A stretch of DNA of 64,000 bases, taken from positions 124,001 through 188,000 of the forward strand of contig NZ_JACFTD010000003.1 of the NCBI RefSeq assembly GCF_014282005.1, read 5' to 3'. Of the stretch, positions 27,537 to 36,850 are shown piece after piece (position 1 is the first letter of the stretch; each line of letters begins with the position of its first letter). The notes beneath the pieces were generated by a model. The model was given only the letters and a program-made list of their open reading frames with translations, was not told where the DNA came from and did no database searches. Source of the DNA: Sporosarcina sp. BP05 (GTDB lineage: Bacteria > Bacillota > Bacilli > Bacillales_A > Planococcaceae). Made by a program: the position numbers and the translations under genes.

Positions 27537-27576
27537 ATGAAAAGCTGTTCCGGAATTATTCCGGGACAGCTTTTCG
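27537..27576 (+). terminator. Terminator after the SASP cluster
   Basis: GAAAAGCTGTTCCGGAAT and ATTCCGGGACAGCTTTTC form a long stem followed by a short T-rich tail. Confidence 0.8.
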
Positions 27577-27702
27577 CATTTTTAACAAGTATTAGCTAGT
27601 AAAGCACGAAATATCCTTAAATTAATCCGAAAGAGTAAAATAGTTTTGAATTATCTGCCGTTTATTTGTATACTTGGATAATACATCTAAGGGGGAGTTT
27701 AC

Positions 27703-29274
27703 ATGAACCGTGAACAACTGATTGCACCAGAACAGTATAACCTTGTCAGTGAATTTGAAAAGTATGCAACAGGTACAGGAAAAAAAGCGCTTATTTATGT
27801 CAATGCAGAAGGGAACAAGAAGGAAATTACATATGATGAATTAATCACTTTAGCGAATAAGGCAGCAAATGTCTTTAAATCGAATGGACTTGACAAGGGT
27901 GACGTCGTTCTTGTTATGGTTCCGAGGTTAATCGAAGCATATGTGACATATATCGGTGCACTTAAAGCGGGACTTGTCGTAATTCCAAGTTCAGAAATGC
28001 TACGGTCTTCCGATATCGAATATCGATTGGCACATAGTGATGCTAAAGCAATCGTTGCGTTCGATGCATTTACTGATCAATTTAGCGAAGTGAAAAACAT
28101 GAGGGATGTCAAATTATTCGTTGTCGGAGAGGCAAAGAAAGATCAACTTTCACTAACCAATCTAATGGAAACGGCATCAGCGGAGTTCACAGCACCACAA
28201 ACGAAAAGTTCTGACATGGCATTTCTATCCTACACATCAGGTACAACGGGGAAACCAAAAGGTGTCGTACATACACACGCTTGGGGGTATGCGCATTTAC
28301 GGACGACAGGAGCGAGCTGGTTGGGTATCAATGAAGGTGACGTTGTTTGGGCTACGGCTGCGCCAGGGTGGCAAAAGTGGATTTGGACACCTTTCTTATC
28401 TGTAATTGGTAGCGGAGCAACGGGACTGGTGTATGATGGGAAGTTTGACGTGAAGACTTATTTAGAGTTAATAGGCCAGTATCGAGTAAATGTATTATGT
28501 TGTACACCAACGGAATACCGGTTCATGGCGAAAGCGGAAAATCTGGGGGATTATGATCTTTCATCTATCCATAGTGCAGTCTCAGCTGGAGAACCGCTTA
28601 ATCGTGAAGTTATTGATATCTTTGACAAGACTTTTTCGCTTTCTGTAAGGGACGGCTACGGCCAGACGGAAAATACATTACTTGTAGGAACGATGCTTGG
28701 CATGGAGGCTCGTCCAGGTTCAATGGGTAAACCAACGCCTGGCAATAAGGTCGACATCATTGATGATGAAGGGAACCCGGCTGTACCAGGAGAAGTTGGT
28801 GACATTGCTGTACACGTATCGACACCCGCATTGTTTAAGGAATATTTAAAAGATCCAGAACGGACAACAATGCAGTTCCGAGGCGATTATTACGTAACAG
28901 GTGATCGTGCAAAAATGGATGAGGACGGTTATTTCTGGTTTGAAGGTCGCGGGGATGACATTATTATCAGTTCCGGTTACACAATCGGACCATTTGAAGT
29001 AGAAGATGCATTGACGAAGCATCCCGCAGTCCGTGAATGTGCAGTCGTTGCGAGCCCGGATGAAGTTCGGGGGAATATTGTCAAAGCATTCGTTGTGCTA
29101 CGTGATCCTGAACGGAAAAATGAAGATGGTCTCGTTAAAGAATTACAGGATCATGTGAAAAGTTTGGCAGCGCCTTATAAATATCCACGTAATATTGAAT
29201 TCCTGGATACTTTGCCGAAAACGGCCTCAGGAAAAATCATGCGAATTGAATTAAGAAAGCAAGAACAACAGTAA
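27703..29274 (+). CDS. ytcI: Acyl-CoA synthetase (AMP-forming) of the YtcI type
   Basis: A 523-residue ANL-superfamily ligase, a paralogue of acsA in this window. The P-loop is LSYTSGTTGKPKGVVH; further motifs are DGYGQTENTLL, GRGDDIIISSGYTIGP and the C-terminal PKTASGKIMRIELRK with the catalytic lysine. It is shorter than AcsA at the N-terminus, more like acetyl/propionyl or medium-chain acyl-CoA ligases. Substrate cannot be told from sequence. Its SGK lysine could also be an acetylation target. ATG after AAGGGGGAG. Location next to the SASP genes matches ytcI-sspA in B. subtilis. Confidence 0.88.
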   Translation: MNREQLIAPEQYNLVSEFEKYATGTGKKALIYVNAEGNKKEITYDELITLANKAANVFKSNGLDKGDVVLVMVPRLIEAYVTYIGALKAGLVVIPSSEMLRSSDIEYRLAHSDAKAIVAFDAFTDQFSEVKNMRDVKLFVVGEAKKDQLSLTNLMETASAEFTAPQTKSSDMAFLSYTSGTTGKPKGVVHTHAWGYAHLRTTGASWLGINEGDVVWATAAPGWQKWIWTPFLSVIGSGATGLVYDGKFDVKTYLELIGQYRVNVLCCTPTEYRFMAKAENLGDYDLSSIHSAVSAGEPLNREVIDIFDKTFSLSVRDGYGQTENTLLVGTMLGMEARPGSMGKPTPGNKVDIIDDEGNPAVPGEVGDIAVHVSTPALFKEYLKDPERTTMQFRGDYYVTGDRAKMDEDGYFWFEGRGDDIIISSGYTIGPFEVEDALTKHPAVRECAVVASPDEVRGNIVKAFVVLRDPERKNEDGLVKELQDHVKSLAAPYKYPRNIEFLDTLPKTASGKIMRIELRKQEQQ

Positions 29275-29450
29275 ATTATACCAGAAAACAAGCCGCTTTT
29301 TAAGAACGGGTTATTCCGGACTTTTTAAGTGGTTTTTGGTATTTGCGGCTAGGTTGTTGTGTTACAACATAATCTCATCTTTACGCAGCGTATTAATGGG
29401 TCTATACTTAAGTTATTATTTCGGAAATCAAAATATATGGGGGCGTCGTG

Positions 29451-30362
29451 ATGCAAACAGAAAAAACCGGTGTCCTCTGGGCAATCGGTTCGTATCTTAT
29501 TTGGGGAGTTATGCCAATTTACTGGAAAAGTCTTGAACATGTCGCGAGTGCTGAAATATTAGTGAGTCGTATCGTGTGGGCATTTGTTCTGACGCTAGTA
29601 GTGGTTCTACTTATGAAGAATGGACGTCATCTTAAGGATGACATAAAAACCCTGTGGGCATCGCAAAGAGACTTTTGGGCTTTGTTCGCGGCTTCAGCAC
29701 TTGTTTCGACGAACTGGTTTGTCTACATATGGGCTGTGAATCATAATTATATCGTTCAATCAAGCCTTGGTTATTACATCAACCCGCTAATATCGGTACT
29801 ACTTGGAATATTTTTCTTGAAAGAAAAGCTATCAAGAGCACAGCAGGTCGCTTTTTTAATGGCGGCAACTGGAGTCATAATCTTGACGGTTTCATACGGT
29901 AAGTTTCCGTGGCTTGCATTTACACTGGCCATAACGTTTGCTGTCTACGGTCTTATCAAGAAGCAAATTAAGCTAGATGCACTGCGTGGGTTGACGATCG
30001 AAACGTTCTTTATTGTGCCGTTTGCTGCCATCTATTATGTGTGGCTATTCATGGAAGGCAATGCAGTATTCTTACATTCAGATATCAAGACGGATATTTT
30101 ACTTATCCTAACAGGCGTAGCAACAGCTCTGCCTCTTATTATGTACGCAAAAGGCGTACAAAGAATTCCATTGTATATGGCAGGCTTTCTTCAATACATA
30201 GCACCAACTATGATGCTGTTTCTCGGAGTTGTCGTTTATAAAGAAACGTTCGGGGGAATTGAATTATTGTCATTTGCGTTCATTTGGTCAGCATTGTTAC
30301 TCTTTACGGTATCTAAAGTAATGGAAGTGATGAAAATGAAGAAGAACCAACTAAAAATATAA
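29451..30362 (+). CDS. rarD: RarD family EamA transporter
   Basis: A 303-residue membrane protein with about ten predicted helices in two EamA repeats. It begins with GVLWAIGSYLIWGVMPIYWK, the RarD signature, and contains STNWFVYIWAVNHNYIVQSSLGYYINPL. It belongs to the drug/metabolite transporter superfamily; the substrate is not known (chloramphenicol resistance has been claimed for some RarD). ATG 29451 follows GGGGGCG; a GTG one codon earlier is possible. A terminator follows at 30383-30421. Confidence 0.9.
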   Translation: MQTEKTGVLWAIGSYLIWGVMPIYWKSLEHVASAEILVSRIVWAFVLTLVVVLLMKNGRHLKDDIKTLWASQRDFWALFAASALVSTNWFVYIWAVNHNYIVQSSLGYYINPLISVLLGIFFLKEKLSRAQQVAFLMAATGVIILTVSYGKFPWLAFTLAITFAVYGLIKKQIKLDALRGLTIETFFIVPFAAIYYVWLFMEGNAVFLHSDIKTDILLILTGVATALPLIMYAKGVQRIPLYMAGFLQYIAPTMMLFLGVVVYKETFGGIELLSFAFIWSALLLFTVSKVMEVMKMKKNQLKI

Positions 30363-30382
30363 CGACTTCCTTTTGGGAGGGA

Positions 30383-30421
30383 AAATAGAAAGTATCGGTT
30401 AGCACCGATGCTTTCTATTTT
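30383..30421. terminator. Terminator after rarD
   Basis: AAATAGAAAGTATCGGT pairs with ACCGATGCTTTCTATTT (one mismatch), ending in T5. It may serve both converging genes. Confidence 0.8.
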
Positions 30422-30438
30422 TGAATCTATTTAGAAGG

Positions 30439-30732
30439 TTAAGCAATCGATCTGCCAATGAATATAATGAAAATTAATGCCACTGAAAAAACTGTAGTGA
30501 AAGTTATAGTAAATATACTTCTAGCCATTGCTTTCCATTCCCTTACATCCTTTAACCCAATAACTCCTAGAAAAAAAGCTATCACCGTTATACCTAAGAC
30601 AATTTCTATTGGGGAAAGCCCTATGATTTTGGTGGGGAAATTAAAAAAGGTAGCAGACGATGTTGCGATGAAAAATAAAGGGATACAAAGTAATGAAAGT
30701 ATAAAGGACCATAAATTAATACTGATTTTCAT
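30439..30732 (-). CDS. Hypothetical small membrane protein (97 aa)
   Basis: I do not recognise the family. The 97-residue product has three hydrophobic stretches (about residues 8-28, 40-60 and 72-93) joined by short charged loops (GLKDVREWKAMARS), and no cysteines or known motifs. A clean AGAAAGGGG ribosome site sits 7 nt before the ATG, and the gene lies 22 bp downstream of nadK in the same direction, so it is probably the last gene of a nadK transcript. Length and codon use look real. A role linked to NAD kinase is not implied. Confidence 0.75.
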   Translation of the reverse strand: MKISINLWSFILSLLCIPLFFIATSSATFFNFPTKIIGLSPIEIVLGITVIAFFLGVIGLKDVREWKAMARSIFTITFTTVFSVALIFIIFIGRSIA

Positions 30733-30754
30733 TCTACCCCTTTCTAAAAGTACT

Positions 30755-31555
30755 TTATAAATAAATTCGCTGTACTTTCTCCCAGAAGGAGTTGTTTTTA
30801 AGTTTTACCGTTTTCACCGTTTTATCGCTCAATCTGATTTCCACGCTTTCAACCTGACGAATCCCAAGCGCTTCATTGTCAGCGGCAACTAAAGGGAAAA
30901 CGTTCCCATCCTGATGAACTTTTAGTTGGAATTTACGTTCGCCACTCATTATGAAGGACGAGCCAAGTGTTCTATATTTATTATTGTTTACGGAAGCAAG
31001 TTCAGTCACTTGGAAACACCGAAGTAATGGATCAACGACCGCTCCATTGACTGATTTATTGTAAGCAGTACTGCCAGTCGGTGTCGAAATTATAAGACCA
31101 TCCCCGAGGAATGTTTCGAACAATTTATCGTCAATAATGACATCCAGTACGAATGTCCGAATAATATTCGAACGAATACTGAATTCATTTAGGCAATAGA
31201 ATGGTTGGTGATTATCAATCTTTACTTCGATAAGTGGATACTTTCTCACTTCAAGGCCCGCTTTACGAATGGTCTGCGTCATTTCGAAAAGATTATTATA
31301 ATGGAAATCACAGTAAAGTCCGGGTTTACCTGTTAAAGAAATGCCCGCATATAAACAATCCTGCCGGAAACCGGTTTTGCGCACCGCTTGTAAAAATGAA
31401 CCATCGCTACCAATGCTGATAATAATATTCGCATCTTTATCGTTGTCGGTCATTGTAAAACCCTCATGAATCAATGCGTCTGCCACTTTGGACTTTTTAT
31501 CAAGTGAATCTTCATCATGTTTGCTGTAAATAAAAATATTCATTCGATCTGTCAT
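30755..31555 (-). CDS. nadK: NAD kinase (NadK2/YtdI type)
   Basis: A 266-residue ATP-NAD kinase that makes NADP. The phosphate-binding loop appears as ISIGSDGSFLQAV (GxDGS, in place of GGDGT), the NAD-binding NE motif as CLNEFSI, and the glycine-rich block as STPTGSTAYNKS. The position beside sppA/yteJ matches ytdI, the second NAD kinase of Bacillus, rather than YjbN. ATG follows AGAGGGGGC. Divergent from sppA. Confidence 0.93.
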   Translation of the reverse strand: MTDRMNIFIYSKHDEDSLDKKSKVADALIHEGFTMTDNDKDANIIISIGSDGSFLQAVRKTGFRQDCLYAGISLTGKPGLYCDFHYNNLFEMTQTIRKAGLEVRKYPLIEVKIDNHQPFYCLNEFSIRSNIIRTFVLDVIIDDKLFETFLGDGLIISTPTGSTAYNKSVNGAVVDPLLRCFQVTELASVNNNKYRTLGSSFIMSGERKFQLKVHQDGNVFPLVAADNEALGIRQVESVEIRLSDKTVKTVKLKNNSFWEKVQRIYL

Positions 31556-31662
31556 TACACAAAGCCCCCTCTGAATAAGTTATACTGATTTTACCATGGA
31601 GTGAAACATTTTGGTGTATCAAAACGTATAAGTTAGTGGAATGAAAAAAGGAGGAAATTGAA

Positions 31663-32676
31663 ATGACAATGAAACGATGGATTGCAATCATCGTCGCTGC
31701 AGTACTTGTTTTTGTTTCTGTAGGCATCAATTCGCTATCGTACATATTTACGAGAGACTTCAACGGCTTCTTCGATGAAATGATGGCAACGTCATCTTCA
31801 GGGTATGAGGAGACGGTTATTGAGGAAGGAAACGGTAAGGAGAAAATCGCCGTTCTCTCGCTAAATGGCGTTATACAGGATTTGGGGAATACATCATCCC
31901 TCTTCCAATCTGGGGGCTATAATCATCAATATTTCATGAATCAGCTGTCAGATATTCTTGAGGACACTACTGTGAAAGGCGTTGTTCTTGAGGTGAATTC
32001 ACCTGGTGGTGGAGTTGTTGAATCAGCAGATATTTATGATGCCATTCGCATGATTCAGGTAGAAAGAGAAATTCCACTGTATGTTTCGATGGGCGGAATG
32101 GCTGCTTCGGGCGGTTATTATGTGTCAGCACCAGCTGAGAAGATATTTGTTAATCGTGAAACGATTACAGGTTCAATTGGTGTCATAATGGAAAGTGTTA
32201 ACTACGCGAAACTTGCCGAGAAATACGGCATTGATTTCAACACGATCAAGACAGGTCCTTACAAAGATATTATGAGTGGATCGCGTGAGATGAAAGACGA
32301 AGAACGCGTTATGCTTCAAGAAATGATAAATGATTCCTACGAGCGTTTTGTTGATATTATCGAAGAGGGTCGCGGCATGACAGAGGCTGAAGTGAAAAAA
32401 GTGGCTGATGGCCGTATCATGAATGGGCGTCAGGCAATCGAAGCCGGCCTTGCGGATGAGACCGGTAAGGTTGGTGATGCCATTACTGCTATGAAAGAGG
32501 ATTATAATCTTCAAAATGCAACAGTATTCGAGTATACGTCCCTTGATAGCTGGACTTCAATCTTAGGTGTGAAGGCAGGAAATATGTTTGGCAGTACTAT
32601 TGAGTCTGAACTGATAGGCAAGTTATTAAATGATTACAATGCACCACGGATGATGTATTTGTATGGTGAAAAATAA
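31663..32676 (+). CDS. sppA: Signal peptide peptidase SppA (S49)
   Basis: A 337-residue membrane-anchored serine peptidase (B. subtilis 335). An N-terminal helix (residues about 4-28) anchors it, with the catalytic domain outside. The nucleophile serine is in GGMAASGGYYV and the general-base lysine in TGPYKDIMSGS, spaced as in Bacillus SppA. It degrades remnant signal peptides; in Bacillus it also contributes to resistance to antibacterial peptides. AAAGGAGG before ATG. Only 13 bp separate it from the RDD gene, so the two form an operon. Confidence 0.95.
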   Translation: MTMKRWIAIIVAAVLVFVSVGINSLSYIFTRDFNGFFDEMMATSSSGYEETVIEEGNGKEKIAVLSLNGVIQDLGNTSSLFQSGGYNHQYFMNQLSDILEDTTVKGVVLEVNSPGGGVVESADIYDAIRMIQVEREIPLYVSMGGMAASGGYYVSAPAEKIFVNRETITGSIGVIMESVNYAKLAEKYGIDFNTIKTGPYKDIMSGSREMKDEERVMLQEMINDSYERFVDIIEEGRGMTEAEVKKVADGRIMNGRQAIEAGLADETGKVGDAITAMKEDYNLQNATVFEYTSLDSWTSILGVKAGNMFGSTIESELIGKLLNDYNAPRMMYLYGEK

Positions 32677-32689
32677 GGAGGGCTAGCGT

Positions 32690-33280
32690 ATGTCGGAACA
32701 TATTGAACAACAACCGAATCTGACGGGGAATTCCACTACTGCGACGCCTGTTCCAGATTACGAGACTATTCAAGCGGAGCATTATCGGGCGAAGTATGCG
32801 GGTTTCTGGACGCGACTATGGGCATATGCAATCGATCTACTTGTTTTATCAGCAATAAGCGGGATTATCATTAAGCCGATATTTCGAGTTGCAGGTTGGG
32901 AGATTACTAATCCACCATTCTTCTTGTTCAGCAGCTATAAAGTCACACTCCTTATTTTGCTATTGCTTTACTTCACGCTAATGACGAAATATTTACAGCA
33001 GACAGTAGGGAAGATGATTATGGGTATAAGAGTAGCGGCTAAAGGCGGGGGCAAGCTAACGTGGGGGTCTGTCATATTCCGTGAAGTTTTCGGGAGATTC
33101 ATATCGAAAATGTTGGTCATCCCTTATCTGCTGGTCCTATTCATGCCTAGAAAAGAAGCATTGCATGACTTATTCGCTGATACAGTTGTCGAACATGAGC
33201 ATTCTTATGAAAAAGAGATGCGTGTAGATTACCGTAAACGGATTGAGGGACAACAGTTGCAAGAGGGTACTATCATTTAG
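32690..33280 (+). CDS. yteJ: RDD family membrane protein (YteJ)
   Basis: A 196-residue protein. A polar N-terminal 45 residues precede the RDD domain, which opens YAGFWTRLWAYAIDLLVLSA (conserved Arg and Asp) and has about three to four membrane helices, with VGKMIMGIRVAAKGG and the closing DLFADTVVEH. RDD proteins are poorly understood; in B. subtilis YteJ is linked to SppA and controls its activity against antibacterial peptides, which fits the tight sppA-yteJ pair here. Confidence 0.9.
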   Translation: MSEHIEQQPNLTGNSTTATPVPDYETIQAEHYRAKYAGFWTRLWAYAIDLLVLSAISGIIIKPIFRVAGWEITNPPFFLFSSYKVTLLILLLLYFTLMTKYLQQTVGKMIMGIRVAAKGGGKLTWGSVIFREVFGRFISKMLVIPYLLVLFMPRKEALHDLFADTVVEHEHSYEKEMRVDYRKRIEGQQLQEGTII

Positions 33281-33310
33281 TAAGATAGATTTAGAAGAGG
33301 AGGCGTCTTA

Positions 33311-33817
33311 ATGGCTAACGTTACATTCAAGAACAATCCCGTTACATTGCTTGGAAAAGAAGTTGCAGTAGGTGATACTGCGCAAGATTTTACAGTGCTT
33401 GCGAACGATTTGAGTCCGGTGACACTTGCCGATTCGAAAGGGAAAATCAGGTTAATCAGTGTTATCCCTTCAATTGATACAGGTGTTTGTTCAACGCAGA
33501 CGCGTAAATTTAACGAGGAAGCTTCTTCCCTTGGAGATGACGTTCAAGTGTTGACGATTTCTGCCGATCTTCCTTTTGCACAAGCAAGATGGTGTGCTGC
33601 TGAAGGTATTGCAAATCTACAGACATTATCCGATCATCGCGATTTATCATTTGGAGAAGCGTATGGCGTTGTTATCAAAGAACTTCGTTTGCTTGCTCGC
33701 TCCATCTTTGTTATAGATAAAGATGATAAAGTGACTTATGTTGAGTATGTCGGTGAAGGCACAGACCATCCTGACTATGAAAAAGCAATTTTAGCCGTAA
33801 AAGAATTAACGAAATAA
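33311..33817 (+). CDS. tpx: Thiol peroxidase Tpx
   Basis: A 168-residue atypical 2-Cys peroxiredoxin. The peroxidatic cysteine is in the motif [17 protein letters not shown] (near residue 60) and the resolving cysteine in [12 protein letters not shown] (near residue 94), the normal Tpx spacing. It reduces hydrogen and alkyl peroxides in the cytoplasm with thioredoxin. AGGAGGCG precedes ATG, and the gene lies 30 bp after yteJ, so it may be read through from sppA-yteJ. Terminator at 33834-33862. Confidence 0.96.
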   Translation: MANVTFKNNPVTLLGKEVAVGDTAQDFTVLANDLSPVTLADSKGKIRLISVIPSIDTGVCSTQTRKFNEEASSLGDDVQVLTISADLPFAQARWCAAEGIANLQTLSDHRDLSFGEAYGVVIKELRLLARSIFVIDKDDKVTYVEYVGEGTDHPDYEKAILAVKELTK

Positions 33818-33833
33818 CTAAAAAATACTAATG

Positions 33834-33862
33834 AAAACCCACTCGGAGACGGGTGGGTTTTG
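33834..33862 (+). terminator. Terminator after tpx
   Basis: AAAACCCACTCG pairs with CGGGTGGGTTTT around GAGA; the downstream ytxK starts 20 bp later. Confidence 0.75.
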
Positions 33863-33881
33863 TGAGTTGAGGGATAACTAA

Positions 33882-34793
33882 ATGACAACAAATACAGAAA
33901 AGATATTTACATTTATCGACACATATGCGGAATCGAAAGAGACGCTTTACTTGGAAGCAATCATTGACATTTGTCAAAAGTGGCTTTCTGGAGAATCGCA
34001 ACCTATGGTATCAGAAACAGTAACTAAAGAGGATATTCGCAGAGGTATCCAGCTTGCAATCCTGAAGGGGATGAAGCAAAATGTACAGCCTAACCACCAG
34101 ATGACTCCAGACTCAATCGGAATGCTCATTGGACATATTGCTGGCAAATTGGCGACAGGTGAACAAGGCATTACACTTCTAGACCCTGCAGCTGGTACAG
34201 GAAATCTCCTCTATACGGTCATGAACTCAATTGAAAACGATGTCACTGCAACAGCAATTGAAATTGATGATTTATTAGTCAGATTGTCTGCTGTCACTGC
34301 GGAATTGCTTGAACATCCTGTCACATTTTATGTTCAGGATGCATTGCGGCCATTATTTGTAGATCCGGTAGACATCACTATAAGCGATTTGCCTGTCGGA
34401 TTTTATCCTGATGATGAAAATGCGCTCAATTATGAATTGATGCCTGCAGAAGGACATGCTTATGCACATCATCTGTTCATTGAACAATCAATGAAGCATA
34501 CGAAACCGGGTGGGCACGGCGTATTCATCATACCCGCCAATTTGTTTGAGTCCGATCAATCGCCTACATTGCATCCCTATTTGAAAAAACAAACGAATAT
34601 CCGTGCAATTATTCAGTTGCCTGATTCGCTATTTAAAAATGTGGCACATGCAAAAAGTATACTAATCTTACAAAAACCTTTACCCGAAGCAAAAGTGTCA
34701 CATGATGTCCTCCTTGCTAAAGTTCCGAATATGACTGATAAACATGCCATGGCACTGTTTCTTCAGAAAATTGATATTTGGGCTACTGAATAA
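33882..34793 (+). CDS. ytxK: YtxK, N6-DNA-methylase-like protein
   Basis: A 303-residue SAM-dependent methyltransferase of the type I restriction M-subunit fold. Motif I is LLDPAAGTGNLLYTVM. Where active N6-adenine methylases have NPP(F/Y), this protein has SDLPVGFYP, a known feature of the YtxK group, so adenine methylation is doubtful. A small helical domain fills residues 1-90; no target-recognition domain or restriction subunit is present. It stands directly before ackA as in B. subtilis, and its substrate is unknown. ATG has only a weak ribosome site (GAGGGATAACTA). Confidence 0.88.
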   Translation: MTTNTEKIFTFIDTYAESKETLYLEAIIDICQKWLSGESQPMVSETVTKEDIRRGIQLAILKGMKQNVQPNHQMTPDSIGMLIGHIAGKLATGEQGITLLDPAAGTGNLLYTVMNSIENDVTATAIEIDDLLVRLSAVTAELLEHPVTFYVQDALRPLFVDPVDITISDLPVGFYPDDENALNYELMPAEGHAYAHHLFIEQSMKHTKPGGHGVFIIPANLFESDQSPTLHPYLKKQTNIRAIIQLPDSLFKNVAHAKSILILQKPLPEAKVSHDVLLAKVPNMTDKHAMALFLQKIDIWATE

Positions 34794-34800
34794 AAAGTTC

Positions 34801-34905
34801 CGTTGAATTCGCTGCGGCGCTAGGGGATGCCTCCCGCCCTAAGCCTGACCACTACACTATCAGTCTTAGGGCTTCGGCTACACCTTTTAAGGCGTCTTCA
34901 CTTAG
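34801..34905 (+). repeat. Palindromic intergenic repeat before ackA
   Basis: GCCCTAAG (34836) pairs with CTTAGGGC (34865-34872), then after one mismatch CTGA with TCAG. Flanks GGCGCTAGGGGATGCC and TTCGGCTACACC look like a second type of dispersed palindromic unit. There is no T-run, so it is not a standard terminator. The remaining bases to 34988 hold the ackA promoter region; no clear cre site was seen there. Confidence 0.65.
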
Positions 34906-34988
34906 TTAATATAGATATTTATTTGTTCAATATATAGGTAAAAGCTAAAGTAACTAGTTAAGAAATAAGTTTAAAAGGGGAGCTTTAT

Positions 34989-36179
34989 ATGCGGAACATT
35001 TTAGCGATAAACGCTGGAAGTTCGTCCTTGAAGTTTCAGCTTCTCCAGATGCCAGAAGAGCACGTAACAGCAAAAGGGCAAATTGATCGAATTGGTCTGT
35101 CAGAATCGGTTTTCATTATGAAGTTCGAACAAGGCAGAGTGGAAAAGAGTCAAGATATCCAGAATCATACCGAGGCTGTATCTATGGTTCTTAAAATGCT
35201 GATCAGTGAAGGGGTCGTTCGTTCATTCGATGAAATTGATGGGATCGGTCACCGTGTTGTTCATGGCGGCGAAGTTTTCAGTGATGCCGTACTCATTAAT
35301 GATGATATAATCGCAACCCTTAAGGGACTATCAAACCTTGCGCCGCTCCATAATCCGCCAAACATCGTTGGCATTATGGAATTTAGTAAAGCGTTGCCGA
35401 ATGTGCCTTCTATTGCGGTGTTTGATACGGCATTCCATCAGACGATGCCGGAAAGTTCTTTTCTATATCCGTTACCTTACGAGTATTATGAAAAATATGG
35501 CATCCGAAAATACGGTTTTCACGGCACAAGCCATAAGTATGTAACAGAACGTGCTGCGGAATTATTAAATCGTCCACTTGAAGGTACGCGTCTTATATCC
35601 TGTCATTTGGGAAATGGTGCAAGTATAGCTGCTGTTGAAGGTGGGAAATCGCTCGATACGTCGATGGGTTTTACGCCTCTTGCAGGAGTAACGATGGGAA
35701 CGCGTTCAGGAAATATTGATCCGGCACTCATCCCGTATATTATGGAGCAGACGGGAAAGACAGTCGAAGAAGTCCTGGATGTTTTGAATAAACAATCAGG
35801 AATGCTTGCTATTTCAGGGTTTTCAAGCGATTTACGTGATATTGAAATCGAAGCTTCAAAAGGGAATGCGCGTGCACAATTGGCTCTAGATGTCTTTGCA
35901 GATCGAATACATAAATACATTGGTTCGTATGCGGCGAGGATGGGTGGAGTGGATGCGATTATCTTTACAGCTGGAATCGGTGAAAATAGTGATGTCATTC
36001 GTAAGAAAGTGTTGGAAGGACTTGAATTTATGGGGGTTTACATTGACCCAGATTTGAATACTATTAGAGGTAAGGAATTGCATATCAGTTTCCCGTACTC
36101 TCCAGTTAAGGTGTTAGTGATTCCAACCAATGAAGAAGTTATGATTGCGCGTGATACGATGCGTGTTGCGAAGTTGTAA
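34989..36179 (+). CDS. ackA: Acetate kinase
   Basis: A 396-residue ASKHA-fold kinase, the normal length. It begins with the phosphate motif [15 protein letters not shown] and contains [19 protein letters not shown], the phosphate-2 [14 protein letters not shown] and the adenosine motif FTAGIGENS. It turns acetyl phosphate and ADP into acetate and ATP in overflow metabolism; AcsA, also in this window, reverses the carbon flow when sugar is gone. In Bacillus ackA is CcpA-activated. AAAGGGGAG before ATG. Terminator at 36203-36242. Confidence 0.97.
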   Translation: MRNILAINAGSSSLKFQLLQMPEEHVTAKGQIDRIGLSESVFIMKFEQGRVEKSQDIQNHTEAVSMVLKMLISEGVVRSFDEIDGIGHRVVHGGEVFSDAVLINDDIIATLKGLSNLAPLHNPPNIVGIMEFSKALPNVPSIAVFDTAFHQTMPESSFLYPLPYEYYEKYGIRKYGFHGTSHKYVTERAAELLNRPLEGTRLISCHLGNGASIAAVEGGKSLDTSMGFTPLAGVTMGTRSGNIDPALIPYIMEQTGKTVEEVLDVLNKQSGMLAISGFSSDLRDIEIEASKGNARAQLALDVFADRIHKYIGSYAARMGGVDAIIFTAGIGENSDVIRKKVLEGLEFMGVYIDPDLNTIRGKELHISFPYSPVKVLVIPTNEEVMIARDTMRVAKL

Positions 36180-36202
36180 ATCATCCAATAGGTGTTAGAT
36201 AA

Positions 36203-36242
36203 TAAAAGAGTTGCCCGGGAAATAATGGGCAACTCTTTTATT
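36203..36242. terminator. Terminator after ackA
   Basis: AATAAAAGAGTTGCCC pairs with GGGCAACTCTTTTATT. Confidence 0.88.
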
Positions 36243-36297
36243 GTTACCAGGGTACTATAAACCTCGTACTGTGGATAAGTTGTAACATAGGGATTTC

Positions 36298-36391
36298 ACG
36301 TCTAGACTCCAGCGGATGGCCCCTCGAGTTGCTTCGGTCCTGTAGGTAATGGCAAGGAGCGCCTTTTCCTACAGGTCTTTCAATGCTTGTG
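36298..36391. repeat. Dispersed palindromic repeat of the CTAGACTCCAGCG type
   Basis: Reads CACGTCTAGACTCCAGCG, then CCCCTCGAGTTGCTTCGG, then a CCTGTAGG ... CCTACAGG stem. This resembles a palindromic intergenic repeat that is frequent in Bacillus and Geobacillus genomes (recognised from memory, not searched). It lies between ackA and uspA. Confidence 0.6.
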
Positions 36392-36400
36392 CTTTTGTTC

Positions 36401-36850
36401 TTATAATGCTTCTGGTGTACGTATGACAAGTACGTCACATTTTGCAGAACGGACGATGTTTTCAGATACACTACCGATTAGGAAACGTTCGACCGCATTC
36501 AATCCAGTTGCCCCACAAATGATAAGGTCTGCTTGTAGTTTTTTTGAAATGTCTTTAGAGATCATTGTTTTTGGTGACCCGTATTCTACCATGACATTGA
36601 CATGCTGCAAGCCAGCTTTTTCGGCTTCCAATTTATAGTTGTTCAACAACTCTTCTGCGAACTTCTGTGCTCTCTCCGCAATCGATCGATCATAAGCTTC
36701 GACCGCAGCATATGAGCGTGTATCAATGATATTAATCAAATTTAATGTAGCTTCGTTTCTATCGGCAATTGCCACCGCTTTTTTGAAAGCCCACTCTGAT
36801 TCTTTTGATCCATCGACAGCAACAAGAATTTGTTTGTATACTAATGTCAT
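36401..36850 (-). CDS. Universal stress protein (UspA family, ATP-binding type)
   Basis: A 149-residue single Usp domain. It begins ILVAVDGSKESEWAFKKA and ends with the nucleotide-binding signature GATGLNAVERFLIGSVSENI, which fits the G-2x-G-9x-G(S) rule of ATP-binding members. Such proteins bind ATP or adenosine derivatives and act in stress survival; the exact role is unknown. ATG after GGATGGAG. The 297 bp between it and ald hold two divergent promoter regions, with no other feature identified. Confidence 0.92.
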   Translation of the reverse strand: MTLVYKQILVAVDGSKESEWAFKKAVAIADRNEATLNLINIIDTRSYAAVEAYDRSIAERAQKFAEELLNNYKLEAEKAGLQHVNVMVEYGSPKTMISKDISKKLQADLIICGATGLNAVERFLIGSVSENIVRSAKCDVLVIRTPEAL

